Source: Cyclobacteriaceae bacterium (GTDB taxonomy: Bacteria > Bacteroidota > Bacteroidia > Cytophagales > Cyclobacteriaceae). From it: a stretch of 64,000 bases of DNA. Location of the stretch: positions 1 to 64,000 of the forward strand of contig JANQOR010000028.1 in assembly GCA_028285685.1 (NCBI GenBank), in the 5' to 3' direction. The stretch's first letter is position 1. Each line of letters opens with the position of its first letter. The translations under genes were made by a program, and so were the position numbers. Below, piece by piece: positions 26,983-35,755 of this stretch. The notes under the pieces were generated by a model that worked only from the letters and a program-made list of their open reading frames with translations, did not search any database and had not been told where the DNA came from.

Positions 26983-29580
26983 TTGAACCGTTCCAAGTAT
27001 ATATTATTTGCTGTTTTCGCCCTTTCATGCCTGAGTGGAATTTCCCAGTCTGGTCTTGATTCACTCATCACAATAAAAAACGGAAACTACCCCCTTAAGC
27101 CAACACTTCAATCGATTAAGAATAGCGGTGTTCCCCTGGCTTTCAGCACGAATAAATTACCTGATATCGAGGTTTCTGTTCGAAATGGTGAATCTGTGCG
27201 TGATTTTCTGGAGCGCCAGCACACCAACCAGATTGTTAGTTACAGTGTAGAAAATTCTCAGATTTTAGTCAAAGCATATGCACCGCGAAAATTTACGCTA
27301 AATGGCAGGATTAGAGACGCCGAATCCAATGAGCACCTAATCGGAGCGAATATTCAAATCAAGGGAACTGAGTTAGGTGGAACTACAAATGGTTATGGTT
27401 ACTACTCAATCACCCTAGATGAAGGAAAATACAACGTAATCATTTCTCACATTGGCTACAAGTCTTTCAGAACCCAAATTGATTTGAGAAGCAATGCTTA
27501 CGTGGGGTTCAGCATAAATCCACATGTTGTTCAATTGAAGGAGGTCGAGATAAGCTCTATTGCAAACGATGCTAACATTTCGTCCAATATCCCTTCAGTC
27601 AGCCGTTTAAACGTAAGCTCGAACTCAATTCTCACACCATACCTGTTAGGAGAAGTTGACGTGATACAAAATTCCCTTTTGCAACCTGGAATAAAAGCAA
27701 TTGGTGAAGATGCCGGAGGAATTCATATCAGAGGAGGCAGAGTTGATCAAAACCTTATTCTACTAGATGAGGCTCCGATCTATAATCCCATACACGTCGG
27801 ACAGGTTTCGGTCTTTAATCCAGACGCAGTAAACGATGTGAAGATATTTAAGGGATTCATCCCTCCCGCCTACGGCGGAAGAGCCTCCTCAGTGATTGAA
27901 GTGAGGCAAAGAGAGGGTAATAAAAACAAAAAAAGTTTTTCTGGAGGCATTGGGATACTTTCTGCGCGTTTAGTTGCCGAAGGTCCTATCAAAAAAGGAA
28001 AAAGCTCATTTCTGGCTTCTGCCAGGCAGAGTTTGCTTAATCCTTCAATCGAAAGTTTTGCTAACACTTCCGCAAGACGTGAGAGAATACGATTTCGTGA
28101 TATCAACTTGAAAATTAATTCGAATCCAAACGAACGAAACACGTATTATCTATCTGGCTATTTTGGCAAGGATCGCAATGCGGTTGGATTCAATTCTATT
28201 AGAAACTGGGGCAATACTACCTTGAATTTCAGATGGAACCATTTGTTCTCACCAAAGCTGTTCTCAAATTTCTCTTCCTTCATCTCTGAGTACAGTTATA
28301 AAGTGGAAAACGAAGAGTTATCAGGCACCTCAGTATTCAATTCCAGAATCGTAGATTATAGTATAAAATCCGACTTTACCTACTCGTTCAAGCCAACCAA
28401 CGAGATTAATTTTGGTTTTTCAGCAATCTTTCATCGCCTAAAGCCGGGCGACCGTGAAACCTTTGATGTCAATACTACAACGAGTCTAATTGAACTTGAC
28501 GCGGAGCATGGTTTGGAGTCAGCGATGTATTTAAGTCAGCAAACAGAGGTCGGCCCTCTTCGCTTCAACTACGGACTTAGATATTCCACCCTCCACAACT
28601 TTGGACCTGAGCAAGTTCTCGTCTACTCACCAGACGCCCTACCCTCCGACAGTACGGTCGTTGACACCGTTTCTTTTAGACCAGGCCAGCTAATCAAATT
28701 TTACGATAACCTTGAGCCTCGACTAGCAATCAACTGGAGGACCGGACCAAATAACTCGCTCAAGATGGCTTACAGCAAAACCGCCCAATATCTCCATTTG
28801 ATATCCAATACTCGTGCTCCTGCACCCACCGACATATGGAAGTTAAGTGACACTTTCATTCCACCAACTATTAACGAGCAATATTCCATTGGCTTCTATC
28901 AAAATTTCAAGCAAAACATGTGGGAATCAAGTATTGAATTCTACTATAGGGACATACGGAAGGAAATCTCATACAAAAATGGAGCTGACTTAATTTTCAA
29001 CGAAAATCTTGAAACAGAACTGTTGGTCAATCAGGGTCGGTCATTTGGGATGGAGCTGTTCTTGAAAAAGAAATATGGAAAATTCACAGGATGGCTAAGC
29101 TACACGTTGTCCAGAAGTGAAACTCGTTTCGAAGACGACTCGAAGGATGCCTTCATTGTTAATGATTTTGACAAGACTCACGATTTCTCTACTACCTGGG
29201 CCTTAAATATCTCAGATCGTGTGAGTGCGTCTGCGAACTTCTTATACTCCACCGGAATTCCCGTGACACTGCCTAGCGATAAGTACTCCTTTGAAAATAA
29301 CCTGGTTCCTCATTTTGTTGACAGAAATCAGTCGAGACTCCCCGATTATCACAGGCTGGACTTTTCCGTAAAGTGGAAAGCAAAAAAAATTAAGAAAGAT
29401 GGATCTAGAAGAAAGAATGATGACTTCTGGGTGTTCACATTGTATAATGTATATGCCCGAAAGAATGTAAACTCCTATTTCTTCCAGGAATCTGAGTTGA
29501 ATCCGGGGCTTGGTGAAATCGTGCAGTATTCCATATTTGGTACCATCGTACCTGGCATAACTTATAGTTTCAAATTTTGA
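26983..29580 (+). CDS. TonB-dependent receptor with STN and carboxypeptidase-regulatory domains
   Basis: An 865-residue outer membrane transducer. A signal peptide (about 1-21) is followed by an STN signalling domain (about 30-92), a CarboxypepD_reg-like domain (about 97-185, FTLNGRIRDAESNEHLIGANIQIKGT), the plug (about 215-310, GGIHIRGGRVDQNLILLDEAPIYNP) and a barrel ending TYSFKF. The STN domain links it to the FecR/sigma pair upstream. Start is TTG at 26983, chosen for the signal peptide; a TAnnTTTG box (TAATTTTG) lies at 26952-26959. The partner is DUF4249, not SusD, so polysaccharide uptake is unlikely. Ligand unknown. Confidence 0.93.
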   Translation: MNRSKYILFAVFALSCLSGISQSGLDSLITIKNGNYPLKPTLQSIKNSGVPLAFSTNKLPDIEVSVRNGESVRDFLERQHTNQIVSYSVENSQILVKAYAPRKFTLNGRIRDAESNEHLIGANIQIKGTELGGTTNGYGYYSITLDEGKYNVIISHIGYKSFRTQIDLRSNAYVGFSINPHVVQLKEVEISSIANDANISSNIPSVSRLNVSSNSILTPYLLGEVDVIQNSLLQPGIKAIGEDAGGIHIRGGRVDQNLILLDEAPIYNPIHVGQVSVFNPDAVNDVKIFKGFIPPAYGGRASSVIEVRQREGNKNKKSFSGGIGILSARLVAEGPIKKGKSSFLASARQSLLNPSIESFANTSARRERIRFRDINLKINSNPNERNTYYLSGYFGKDRNAVGFNSIRNWGNTTLNFRWNHLFSPKLFSNFSSFISEYSYKVENEELSGTSVFNSRIVDYSIKSDFTYSFKPTNEINFGFSAIFHRLKPGDRETFDVNTTTSLIELDAEHGLESAMYLSQQTEVGPLRFNYGLRYSTLHNFGPEQVLVYSPDALPSDSTVVDTVSFRPGQLIKFYDNLEPRLAINWRTGPNNSLKMAYSKTAQYLHLISNTRAPAPTDIWKLSDTFIPPTINEQYSIGFYQNFKQNMWESSIEFYYRDIRKEISYKNGADLIFNENLETELLVNQGRSFGMELFLKKKYGKFTGWLSYTLSRSETRFEDDSKDAFIVNDFDKTHDFSTTWALNISDRVSASANFLYSTGIPVTLPSDKYSFENNLVPHFVDRNQSRLPDYHRLDFSVKWKAKKIKKDGSRRKNDDFWVFTLYNVYARKNVNSYFFQESELNPGLGEIVQYSIFGTIVPGITYSFKF

Positions 29581-30407
29581 AAAGGCTGATAACCATACTG
29601 ATTATTTTCTTTTTCTCGTGTGAGGAGGTGGTAGTTATTCCTTTGCCAACAGAGCAGAACCTCCTGGTTGTAGAAGGATGGATCACCGACGAGGTGGAAC
29701 GGCAGTACGTTAGACTAAGTCGGTCGAACAGTTTCTCCGGACCCCTTAATCCAGTGATTGAAGATGCAACTGTGTTGGTCCAGACCAGGGACGGTCTTTC
29801 ACAGACTTACTCTTATTCCCAAGATGGCAGCTATTTGTCGGACAACCCCTACCGGGCGATCAGAGGTGAGGAGTACAGGTTGTCCGTAGTACTTCAAAAT
29901 GGAGATCTTATCCGGTCCACATGGACTCCAATAGAATCCAAAACTGACATCGTCCTGCTTAGTGTTGATAGTTTTGAAGAAAGAGACCCAGATAACCCAG
30001 GGCAAAACAGGACAATCTACTTCCCAAGGATCACTGCAAGAGATTCTGCCGACTACGAAAATTTCTACAGATGGATATTATTCAAAGACGGTCAGCAATT
30101 GACAGATCCAGAGTCCATCATCCTCCAGACCGATCGAATTTTTGACGGAAATTTTATTCCTAACGATTTCGGAGATTACCAATATGATCTAGGTGACAAC
30201 ATGAAAGTCGAACTCCACACTATAACCAAAGAAGCGTTTGACTTTTTAAGCCTACTCAAATCACAAACAACAACCCTTAGTGCAGCTGCCAGTACGACAC
30301 CTGCAATAGTCAATGGCAATATCAGCAACCTATCCAGACCGGAGGAAACTGTTCTTGGATTTTTTGGAACAAGAGCTGTTAGCACTGATTCTGTCATAGT
30401 TCGATAA
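29577..30407 (+). CDS. DUF4249 family lipoprotein
   Basis: A 276-residue lipoprotein with lipobox IIFFFSCEEV (Cys15). The sequence after it, LVVEGWITDEVERQYVRLSRSNSF, is the DUF4249 start, and a transthyretin-like beta domain is likely (DATVLVQTRDGLSQTYSY). DUF4249 proteins accompany TonB-dependent receptors with carboxypeptidase-regulatory domains in Bacteroidota, probably as surface lipoproteins that help capture the ligand. The TTG start overlaps the receptor stop by four bases (TTGA). It is the last gene of the sigma/anti-sigma/receptor operon. Confidence 0.88.
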   Translation: MKRLITILIIFFFSCEEVVVIPLPTEQNLLVVEGWITDEVERQYVRLSRSNSFSGPLNPVIEDATVLVQTRDGLSQTYSYSQDGSYLSDNPYRAIRGEEYRLSVVLQNGDLIRSTWTPIESKTDIVLLSVDSFEERDPDNPGQNRTIYFPRITARDSADYENFYRWILFKDGQQLTDPESIILQTDRIFDGNFIPNDFGDYQYDLGDNMKVELHTITKEAFDFLSLLKSQTTTLSAAASTTPAIVNGNISNLSRPEETVLGFFGTRAVSTDSVIVR

Positions 30408-30457
30408 TTCTTGCATTTCCCTTTAGGGGTTTTTTCCGTTGAGATGTACTAAGCGGT

Positions 30458-30550
30458 ATGAACCGAAAATTAATTTTGCTCCTATTATCAGTCCTTGTTA
30501 CAGTGTTGGGATTGAAGCTCTCCAAAAGAGTAAGAAAGGCTTCTGCCTAG
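30458..30550 (+). CDS. Possible 30-residue single-helix membrane peptide
   Basis: ATG at 30458 opens 30 codons to TAG at 30548-30550. The peptide has a short basic start (MNRK), a hydrophobic stretch of about 16 residues (LILLLLSVLVTVLGL) and a basic tail (KLSKRVRKASA). That is the profile of a small membrane protein or of a signal-peptide remnant. No ribosome-binding site or convincing promoter is evident. It could be chance in an AT-rich spacer. Confidence 0.3.
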   Translation: MNRKLILLLLSVLVTVLGLKLSKRVRKASA

Positions 30551-30660
30551 AATTTTACACTCTACAAATATTAACGAGTGGATTTGTATCTGCTTGTCCA
30601 GAAACCTTTACGACCTGTTTTAACTAAACTTCCCAGGAAGTCAAATTGATTAATAAATCA

Positions 30661-30698
30661 AAAACGGAGCGCCCCTCACCTTGGGCTAACTCCGTTTT
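30661..30698. terminator. Bidirectional terminator between convergent operons
   Basis: AAAACGGAG (30661-30669) pairs with CTCCGTTTT (30690-30698), and an inner stem GCCC (30671-30674) pairs with GGGC (30683-30686). Both ends carry A/T runs that give a U-tract on either strand. It lies about 250 nt from the DUF4249 stop and a similar distance from the end of the minus-strand MBL gene, so it can serve both. Confidence 0.75.
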
Positions 30699-30935
30699 AT
30701 ACAACCAGCTATGGATTGTCTTTGATTTCTTGATTCAATGATAGCGAACAATTAGCTACCAAATGGCCCTAATTCGTCCATATAGGCCTATTAGTAGACA
30801 AATTGAGCATTTCAATAGATTAAGTTTTTATTGAAGAAAATAAATAATGAATGGTAATAGATGTCGCTCTATTTTTCAGGTATAAGAGAGATAACTGAAT
30901 TAGGTTGAATTTTCACATATTATGAAGCGACTTTT

Positions 30936-32327
30936 CTACGCCTCAACGACTCTGGGTATCGAAGTCTGCAGGATGGTACGATAGCCCTCAGCAATATCAA
31001 TCATGTTGTGATATCCTCTTGACTTAAGGATGGAAATGGCAATAATAGATCTATACCCTCCAAGGCAATGCACATGGTATGTTTTATCCTTATCTAACCT
31101 ATGCATCTCTCCATTGATATAATCCAGGGGAATATTTTCAGCTCCTTCAATGTGATCAGTTGCCCACTCGCCAGGTTTTCGAACATCTACTACATTTAAA
31201 TTCTCCGCTTCTAATGTCTTCTCTAATTCAGATGCAGTGATAGATTTGATGGAAGCCGTTTCTCTACCACTCTTGATCCAGGTTTCGAACCCACCATCCA
31301 GATACCCAAGTGTGTTATCAAATCCAACTCGTGACAATCTTCTTACCACTTCTTCCTCTCTACCACTATCGCTAATGAATACAATCGGTTGTTGGAGGTC
31401 AGGGATCAGAGCACCTGCCCAAGGAGCGAAACTGCCGTCAATACCAATAAATATCGAATTGGGAACATGGCCGTCTGCAAAAGCAACCTCATTTCTGGTG
31501 TCGAGAACCAACGCTCCTTCGTGATTGGCCATCGCCTCAAATGTTTCCAAATCAAGCGGAACCTTTCCTTTTTCCATTATCTCATCAAGGCTCCTAACAC
31601 CTGACTTGTTCATCTGCACATTAGCAGCGAAGTATTGAGGGGGAGGGAGTATTCCGTCGGTGACTTCACTAATAAACTCCTCCCTGGTCATATTCTCGCG
31701 CAGGGCGTAATTTGTTGCTTTTTGATTTCCTAACGTATCTGTTGTCTCCGAACTCATATTTTTACCGCATGCGGAGCCTGCACCATGTGCTGGATACACA
31801 ATGATATCATCAGGCAGAGTCATTATTTTGGATCTGAGGCTGTCGTAGAGCAAACCTGCAAGATCATCCTGAGTCATGCTTCCTTTTTGAGCTAAGTCAG
31901 GCCGGCCGACATCACCAATGAACAAGGTATCGCCAGTAAAGATCGAATGTTTCTTGCCGTTTTCATCAATTAGGAGGTAGGTAGTGCTTTCTAATGTATG
32001 ACCTGGTGTATGGAGAGCCTTTATCCTAATACTACCAAGTGGAAATTCCTGACCGTCTTTCGCTTCTACGAAATCAAACTCCGGGTTCGCTCCTGCTCCA
32101 TAGATGATATCTGCCCCGGTTTTATTCGATAGATCCACATGGCCTGATACAAAATCAGCATGAAAATGAGTTTCGAAAATGTATTTGATCTTGCTTCCAT
32201 CTTTGCTTGCCTTGGTCAAGTAAGGTTCAGTTTCTCGAAGTGGATCGATAATCGCTGCCTCACCTTCGCTTTCAATGTAGTATGCGCCCTGGGCAAGACA
32301 CCCTGTGTAAATCTGCTCTATTTTCAT
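30936..32327 (-). CDS. MBL-fold persulfide dioxygenase-like protein with two rhodanese domains
   Basis: A 463-residue fusion. The N-terminal metallo-beta-lactamase domain (about 1-240) is ETHE1-like, with ETHFHADFVSGH and GDTLFIGDVGRPDL; such enzymes oxidise glutathione persulfide to sulfite using iron. Two rhodanese domains follow. The first (about 265-350) has no catalytic cysteine in its loop (FISDSGREE). The second (about 365-455) has an intact HCLGGYRS loop. The architecture suggests handling of sulfane sulfur in the cytoplasm. It is monocistronic and convergent with the DUF4249 operon. Confidence 0.92.
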   Translation of the reverse strand: MKIEQIYTGCLAQGAYYIESEGEAAIIDPLRETEPYLTKASKDGSKIKYIFETHFHADFVSGHVDLSNKTGADIIYGAGANPEFDFVEAKDGQEFPLGSIRIKALHTPGHTLESTTYLLIDENGKKHSIFTGDTLFIGDVGRPDLAQKGSMTQDDLAGLLYDSLRSKIMTLPDDIIVYPAHGAGSACGKNMSSETTDTLGNQKATNYALRENMTREEFISEVTDGILPPPQYFAANVQMNKSGVRSLDEIMEKGKVPLDLETFEAMANHEGALVLDTRNEVAFADGHVPNSIFIGIDGSFAPWAGALIPDLQQPIVFISDSGREEEVVRRLSRVGFDNTLGYLDGGFETWIKSGRETASIKSITASELEKTLEAENLNVVDVRKPGEWATDHIEGAENIPLDYINGEMHRLDKDKTYHVHCLGGYRSIIAISILKSRGYHNMIDIAEGYRTILQTSIPRVVEA

Positions 32328-32533
32328 TGTTTGACGTCAGTTTCAAAAGAGAATGTAGATACTCTTTGCTAGTAAGAACCAACCGGATATCCTTTTTAGT
32401 TTCTCTTCGGTAAAAAATCTTGAAACAAATTTCTACAAAAATACCAACTACAGGTTAATCAATGCTACGGAAAAATTGCCGAGTATTTCCTTTGAGGCCT
32501 AGAAGAATTGGAGACTTATACTTGGACAAACAA

Positions 32534-32559
32534 AAAGGGTCACTCTGCAGTGACCCTTT
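32534..32559 (-). terminator. Rho-independent terminator of the M13 peptidase gene
   Basis: AAAGGGTCACT (32534-32544) and AGTGACCCTTT (32549-32559) form a perfect 11-bp stem with a four-base loop. On the minus strand the stem is followed by a T-rich tract. It begins 20 nt after the stop codon of the minus-strand peptidase gene. Confidence 0.88.
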
Positions 32560-32578
32560 CAAAAAAATGTATCTTCTT

Positions 32579-34639
32579 CTACCAGATTTTCACTCGTTCC
32601 TCCTCCGGTTTCCACAGCTCATCTCCTTCTTGAATATCAAAAGCGGCGTAGAAAGTTTCCATATTTACAAGTGGGCCAATAGCTCTGAACATACCGGGCG
32701 AATGTGGATCGGTCAGGATCTGGGTTCTCAGTGTTTCATCCCGATATTTTGTCCTCCAGATAGTGGCCCATGAAATAAAGAATCTCTGCTCACCTGTGAA
32801 ACCATCTATCTTCTCCGGCCTTCCATTTTCTGCGTAGTAGATCTGTAGTGCATCGTATGCGGCATTCAAACCGCCAAGGTCACCGATATTTTCCCCTAGT
32901 GTTAGCTTACCCTGCACGTTTACACTGTCCAATGGCTCGTATGCATCAAATTGCGCCACAAGCTTCTCGGTCCTTGCCTCAAACCGCTCCTTGTCTTCAT
33001 CTGTCCACCAGTTGATCATGTTACCTTCCCAGTCAAACCTGCTTCCCTGATCGTCAAATCCATGAGAAATTTCGTGACCGATCACGGCTCCCATGCCGCC
33101 ATAATTTACAGCTGCATCCGCAGTGTAATTGTAGAATGGAGGTTGAAGAATTGCTGCTGGGAATACAATCTCGTTGTTAAGAGGATTAAAATAGGCGTTC
33201 ACTGTTTGCGGATTCATCGCCCATCTCTCTTTGTCTACGGGCTCGCCAATTTCCTTAATATTTTCGGCAAATTGCCATCTCCAGGCATTTTCCATGTTGG
33301 ACAAATAGCTGTAGTACTCACCACTATTTTCAACCTGCAGTTCTGAATAATCCCTCCATTTGTTGGTATATCCTATTTTGACAGTAAGGCTATTGAGTTT
33401 TCTCAGTGCCTGCTCTTTTGATTCATCGGACATCCATGGAAGATCATTTATTCGTTTGTCAAATGCCTTCATCAGGTTGCCGACCATTTCCTCAGCACTG
33501 GCTTTTGCTTCCGGTGGAAAAGTCTCCGCAACATACACTTTTCCAATGGCCTCACCTATCACGTTGTTTGTTGCTCCCAACACTCGTTCCCATCTTGGCC
33601 TCATTTCTTTAGTGCCTCGAATCACTCCTCCGTAAAAATCAAAATTGGCTCTTACAACATCATTGTTAAGAAAATTGGACGCTTGATTTATCACATTCCA
33701 TTTTAAGTATGCCTTAAGCTTGTCCATCGAAACATCTTCCAGAACGTTGCCAACCTCAGTTACAAACTTTGGCTGAGTGACGATCAAGGTGTCAACTTTA
33801 TTTAAGTCAATTCCAACGGCATTTAGGTAGCTTTCCCAATTAAGCTGAGGTGCAAGATCTTGGATACCTTGAACAGTCATAGGATTGTACAAAGCAGGGA
33901 TATTTCTTGCCTCAATAGGAGTCAAGGACGCAAGTGCCAGTCTATTCTCAATTTCCATGATTTGCTCGGCCATATCTTCCAGGTTTCCGTCTACATTGGC
34001 CAAGTCAAGCATTTTGGCAAGATGCTCCACATATTTCGCCCTGATCTCTACCGACTTCTCATCTGTTTTGGTATAGTAGTCACGGTTTGGAAGGCCTAAA
34101 CCTCCAGCAACAACATATAGCGCATTCGTTTTACTATCCATTAAGTTGGCAAATGATGCAACACCGTGAAACGGGCCGTATCCTGAGCTATGCATTTCTG
34201 CGAGCAAGCCTTGAATCTCGTCAAGGTTTTGCGACCCATCTATCTTGTCCATCCAACTATCGATCGCTTTCACTCCGACACTTTCAGCCAGGCTTGAATC
34301 CATACCTACCGAGAAGAAATCAACTGCCTTCTTTTCGTCAGATCCAGGCGCAAAAGCCGGATTGTCGGATGCCCCCTCCAAAATTTCAAGTACGAGCTTA
34401 TTGTTTTTCTCCCTTAACTCAGGGAATCCTCCCCAGCGCCCTTCATCAGCTGGTATCTCGGTTTTGTCCAACCAATTACCATTGGCAAATCGATAAAAGT
34501 CTTTTTTGGGATCAACCCCCTCTCCCATCATTGCTACGTCCAGCCCAGGTGGCATCTCACGCTTAGCCTTCTCCTGTGGCCCATCGCAGGATATCATAGT
34601 AAAAACAATAAGTAATGTGCTTAAAATTGAGTTTCTCAT
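32579..34639 (-). CDS. M13 (neprilysin-like) zinc metallopeptidase lipoprotein
   Basis: A 686-residue peptidase of the PepO/neprilysin family, full length for the family. A lipobox (FTMISCDGP, Cys19) predicts a lipoprotein. The zinc motif HEISH is at residues 522-526 in GAVIGHEISHGFDDQG, with the third ligand Glu583 in LGENIGDLGG. The substrate-positioning NAYFNPLNNEIVFPAAILQPPF block is present. It should degrade oligopeptides in the periplasm or at the surface. Monocistronic with its own terminator. Confidence 0.95.
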   Translation of the reverse strand: MRNSILSTLLIVFTMISCDGPQEKAKREMPPGLDVAMMGEGVDPKKDFYRFANGNWLDKTEIPADEGRWGGFPELREKNNKLVLEILEGASDNPAFAPGSDEKKAVDFFSVGMDSSLAESVGVKAIDSWMDKIDGSQNLDEIQGLLAEMHSSGYGPFHGVASFANLMDSKTNALYVVAGGLGLPNRDYYTKTDEKSVEIRAKYVEHLAKMLDLANVDGNLEDMAEQIMEIENRLALASLTPIEARNIPALYNPMTVQGIQDLAPQLNWESYLNAVGIDLNKVDTLIVTQPKFVTEVGNVLEDVSMDKLKAYLKWNVINQASNFLNNDVVRANFDFYGGVIRGTKEMRPRWERVLGATNNVIGEAIGKVYVAETFPPEAKASAEEMVGNLMKAFDKRINDLPWMSDESKEQALRKLNSLTVKIGYTNKWRDYSELQVENSGEYYSYLSNMENAWRWQFAENIKEIGEPVDKERWAMNPQTVNAYFNPLNNEIVFPAAILQPPFYNYTADAAVNYGGMGAVIGHEISHGFDDQGSRFDWEGNMINWWTDEDKERFEARTEKLVAQFDAYEPLDSVNVQGKLTLGENIGDLGGLNAAYDALQIYYAENGRPEKIDGFTGEQRFFISWATIWRTKYRDETLRTQILTDPHSPGMFRAIGPLVNMETFYAAFDIQEGDELWKPEEERVKIW

Positions 34640-34749
34640 TAGATTGATTTTTTCATAAAACTAAAAATGTGATGGATTTATTCATCCTAAATATATGTAA
34701 AGGGTTAAATGTCTATGGGTAAATGGTTAGATGAGATGATAAGTTACAT

Positions 34750-35643
34750 TCAATAAATAGGTGAAACGGTATAGCCTGCCTCTCTCAATAAATTGATTAC
34801 TCCATCATCACCGCCAATGTGACCAGCACCGACTCCAAAGAACGATTTCTTATCACGCCCCAATTCACCTATCCTAGCAATCCAGTTTCTATTCCTTTCC
34901 AGTAACAAGTGCTCGAGCTCATTTTCCCCATTCATATACTTTTTGATCAATGTGTTTATTGCCTTGATATCTTCCTTCTTATAAACATCGATCATCTCAT
35001 TGAAAAGGGACTTCATTTTCTCGCGTTCATTCACAATCTCAAGTATGTCTTCTAGTTGATCCTCATATGGGATTTTGTCAAACGCTTCCATTTGTTCTCT
35101 AACCGTCTCCAAGCCAAGCACTTCCTTTTTACTTTGTGCTGCCATTTGAGCAAACGTCAACTCGAAACTAGCAGGTTGACCATCAAGCAATGTGGGTATG
35201 AGTAACGAAGAAAGCACTACTGGCTTGACAGTATTATAATTGTCAAGGCTGGATCCTATCGTGGCAGTCAGCACACGATCAATCATCGCATAGTCCTCCG
35301 GTGTCAATAGTTGGTCAAGTGTCTCCCCATCCTTCATTGACGCGTTGTCAGCCACCTTCATCTGCATATGGGGATCATCCATATCCAGTTCCAAAACAAC
35401 CTGTTCCGCTTCATCAAAAGCTTTGGAGACTTTTTCTTTCAACTCAAAATCTTTCTGTGGCAGAAGGTGAAATGTACCATAAACGTAGGATGGCTTAATG
35501 CCATTACCTTCTAGCTTCCAGAGCAGTGTTTGCTCTATCTCCTGCGCTCGAACATCTCCAACAATGAAGACTCCTACAAACAACCCAACCAGGATGATTA
35601 GTAGTCTCCAAAAATCTCTACGTGGTGCGTTCGAGGTTTTCAT
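34750..35643 (-). CDS. TraB/GumN family protein
   Basis: A 297-residue protein of the TraB/GumN (Tiki-related) superfamily, proposed to be metalloproteases. The opening motif LLWKLEGNGIKPSYVYGTFHLLP and the closing GAGHIGGDDGVINLLREAGYTV carry the conserved glycine-histidine pairs. An N-terminal hydrophobic segment (WRLLIILVGLFVGVFIVG) is a signal peptide or anchor. The frame runs 36 codons further upstream, but that would include a terminator hairpin, so the ATG at 35643 is preferred. Substrate unknown. Confidence 0.9.
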   Translation of the reverse strand: MKTSNAPRRDFWRLLIILVGLFVGVFIVGDVRAQEIEQTLLWKLEGNGIKPSYVYGTFHLLPQKDFELKEKVSKAFDEAEQVVLELDMDDPHMQMKVADNASMKDGETLDQLLTPEDYAMIDRVLTATIGSSLDNYNTVKPVVLSSLLIPTLLDGQPASFELTFAQMAAQSKKEVLGLETVREQMEAFDKIPYEDQLEDILEIVNEREKMKSLFNEMIDVYKKEDIKAINTLIKKYMNGENELEHLLLERNRNWIARIGELGRDKKSFFGVGAGHIGGDDGVINLLREAGYTVSPIY

Positions 35644-35709
35644 ATCGAATTTTGGATAGTTAGTAGCACAAGTACACTTTTTATTACATGTGATAAAATT
35701 AACCATAAA

Positions 35710-35734
35710 AAAACCCCTGACTATCAGGGGTTTT
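35710..35734 (-). terminator. Rho-independent terminator of the universal stress protein gene
   Basis: AAAACCCCTGA (35710-35720) and TCAGGGGTTTT (35724-35734) form an 11-bp stem with a three-base loop. Read on the minus strand it is followed by a run of seven T. It lies 22 nt past the stop of the minus-strand USP gene, upstream of the TraB gene. Confidence 0.9.
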
Positions 35735-35755
35735 AGCTTGAATTCTGTCAAAACA

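Larger units (their letters stand above)
30408..30935. other. Intergenic region between convergent genes
   Basis: A 528-bp stretch without a confident gene. It holds a weak hairpin with a T-run just after the DUF4249 stop (30419-30436), a 30-codon open frame (30458-30550) and a strong bidirectional hairpin at 30661-30698. From about 30700 to 30935 the sequence is AT-rich and I see nothing I can name. Confidence 0.6.

Noticed and set aside
32951-34566. Several open frames of 60-160 codons on the strand opposite the M13 peptidase gene.
   Set aside because: They lie entirely within a clear conserved gene, have unnatural composition and no family features; they are shadows.
35644-35751. A 36-codon N-terminal extension of the TraB/GumN gene.
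   Set aside because: It would run through the terminator hairpin at 35710-35734 and delay the hydrophobic signal segment; the ATG at 35643 is better.
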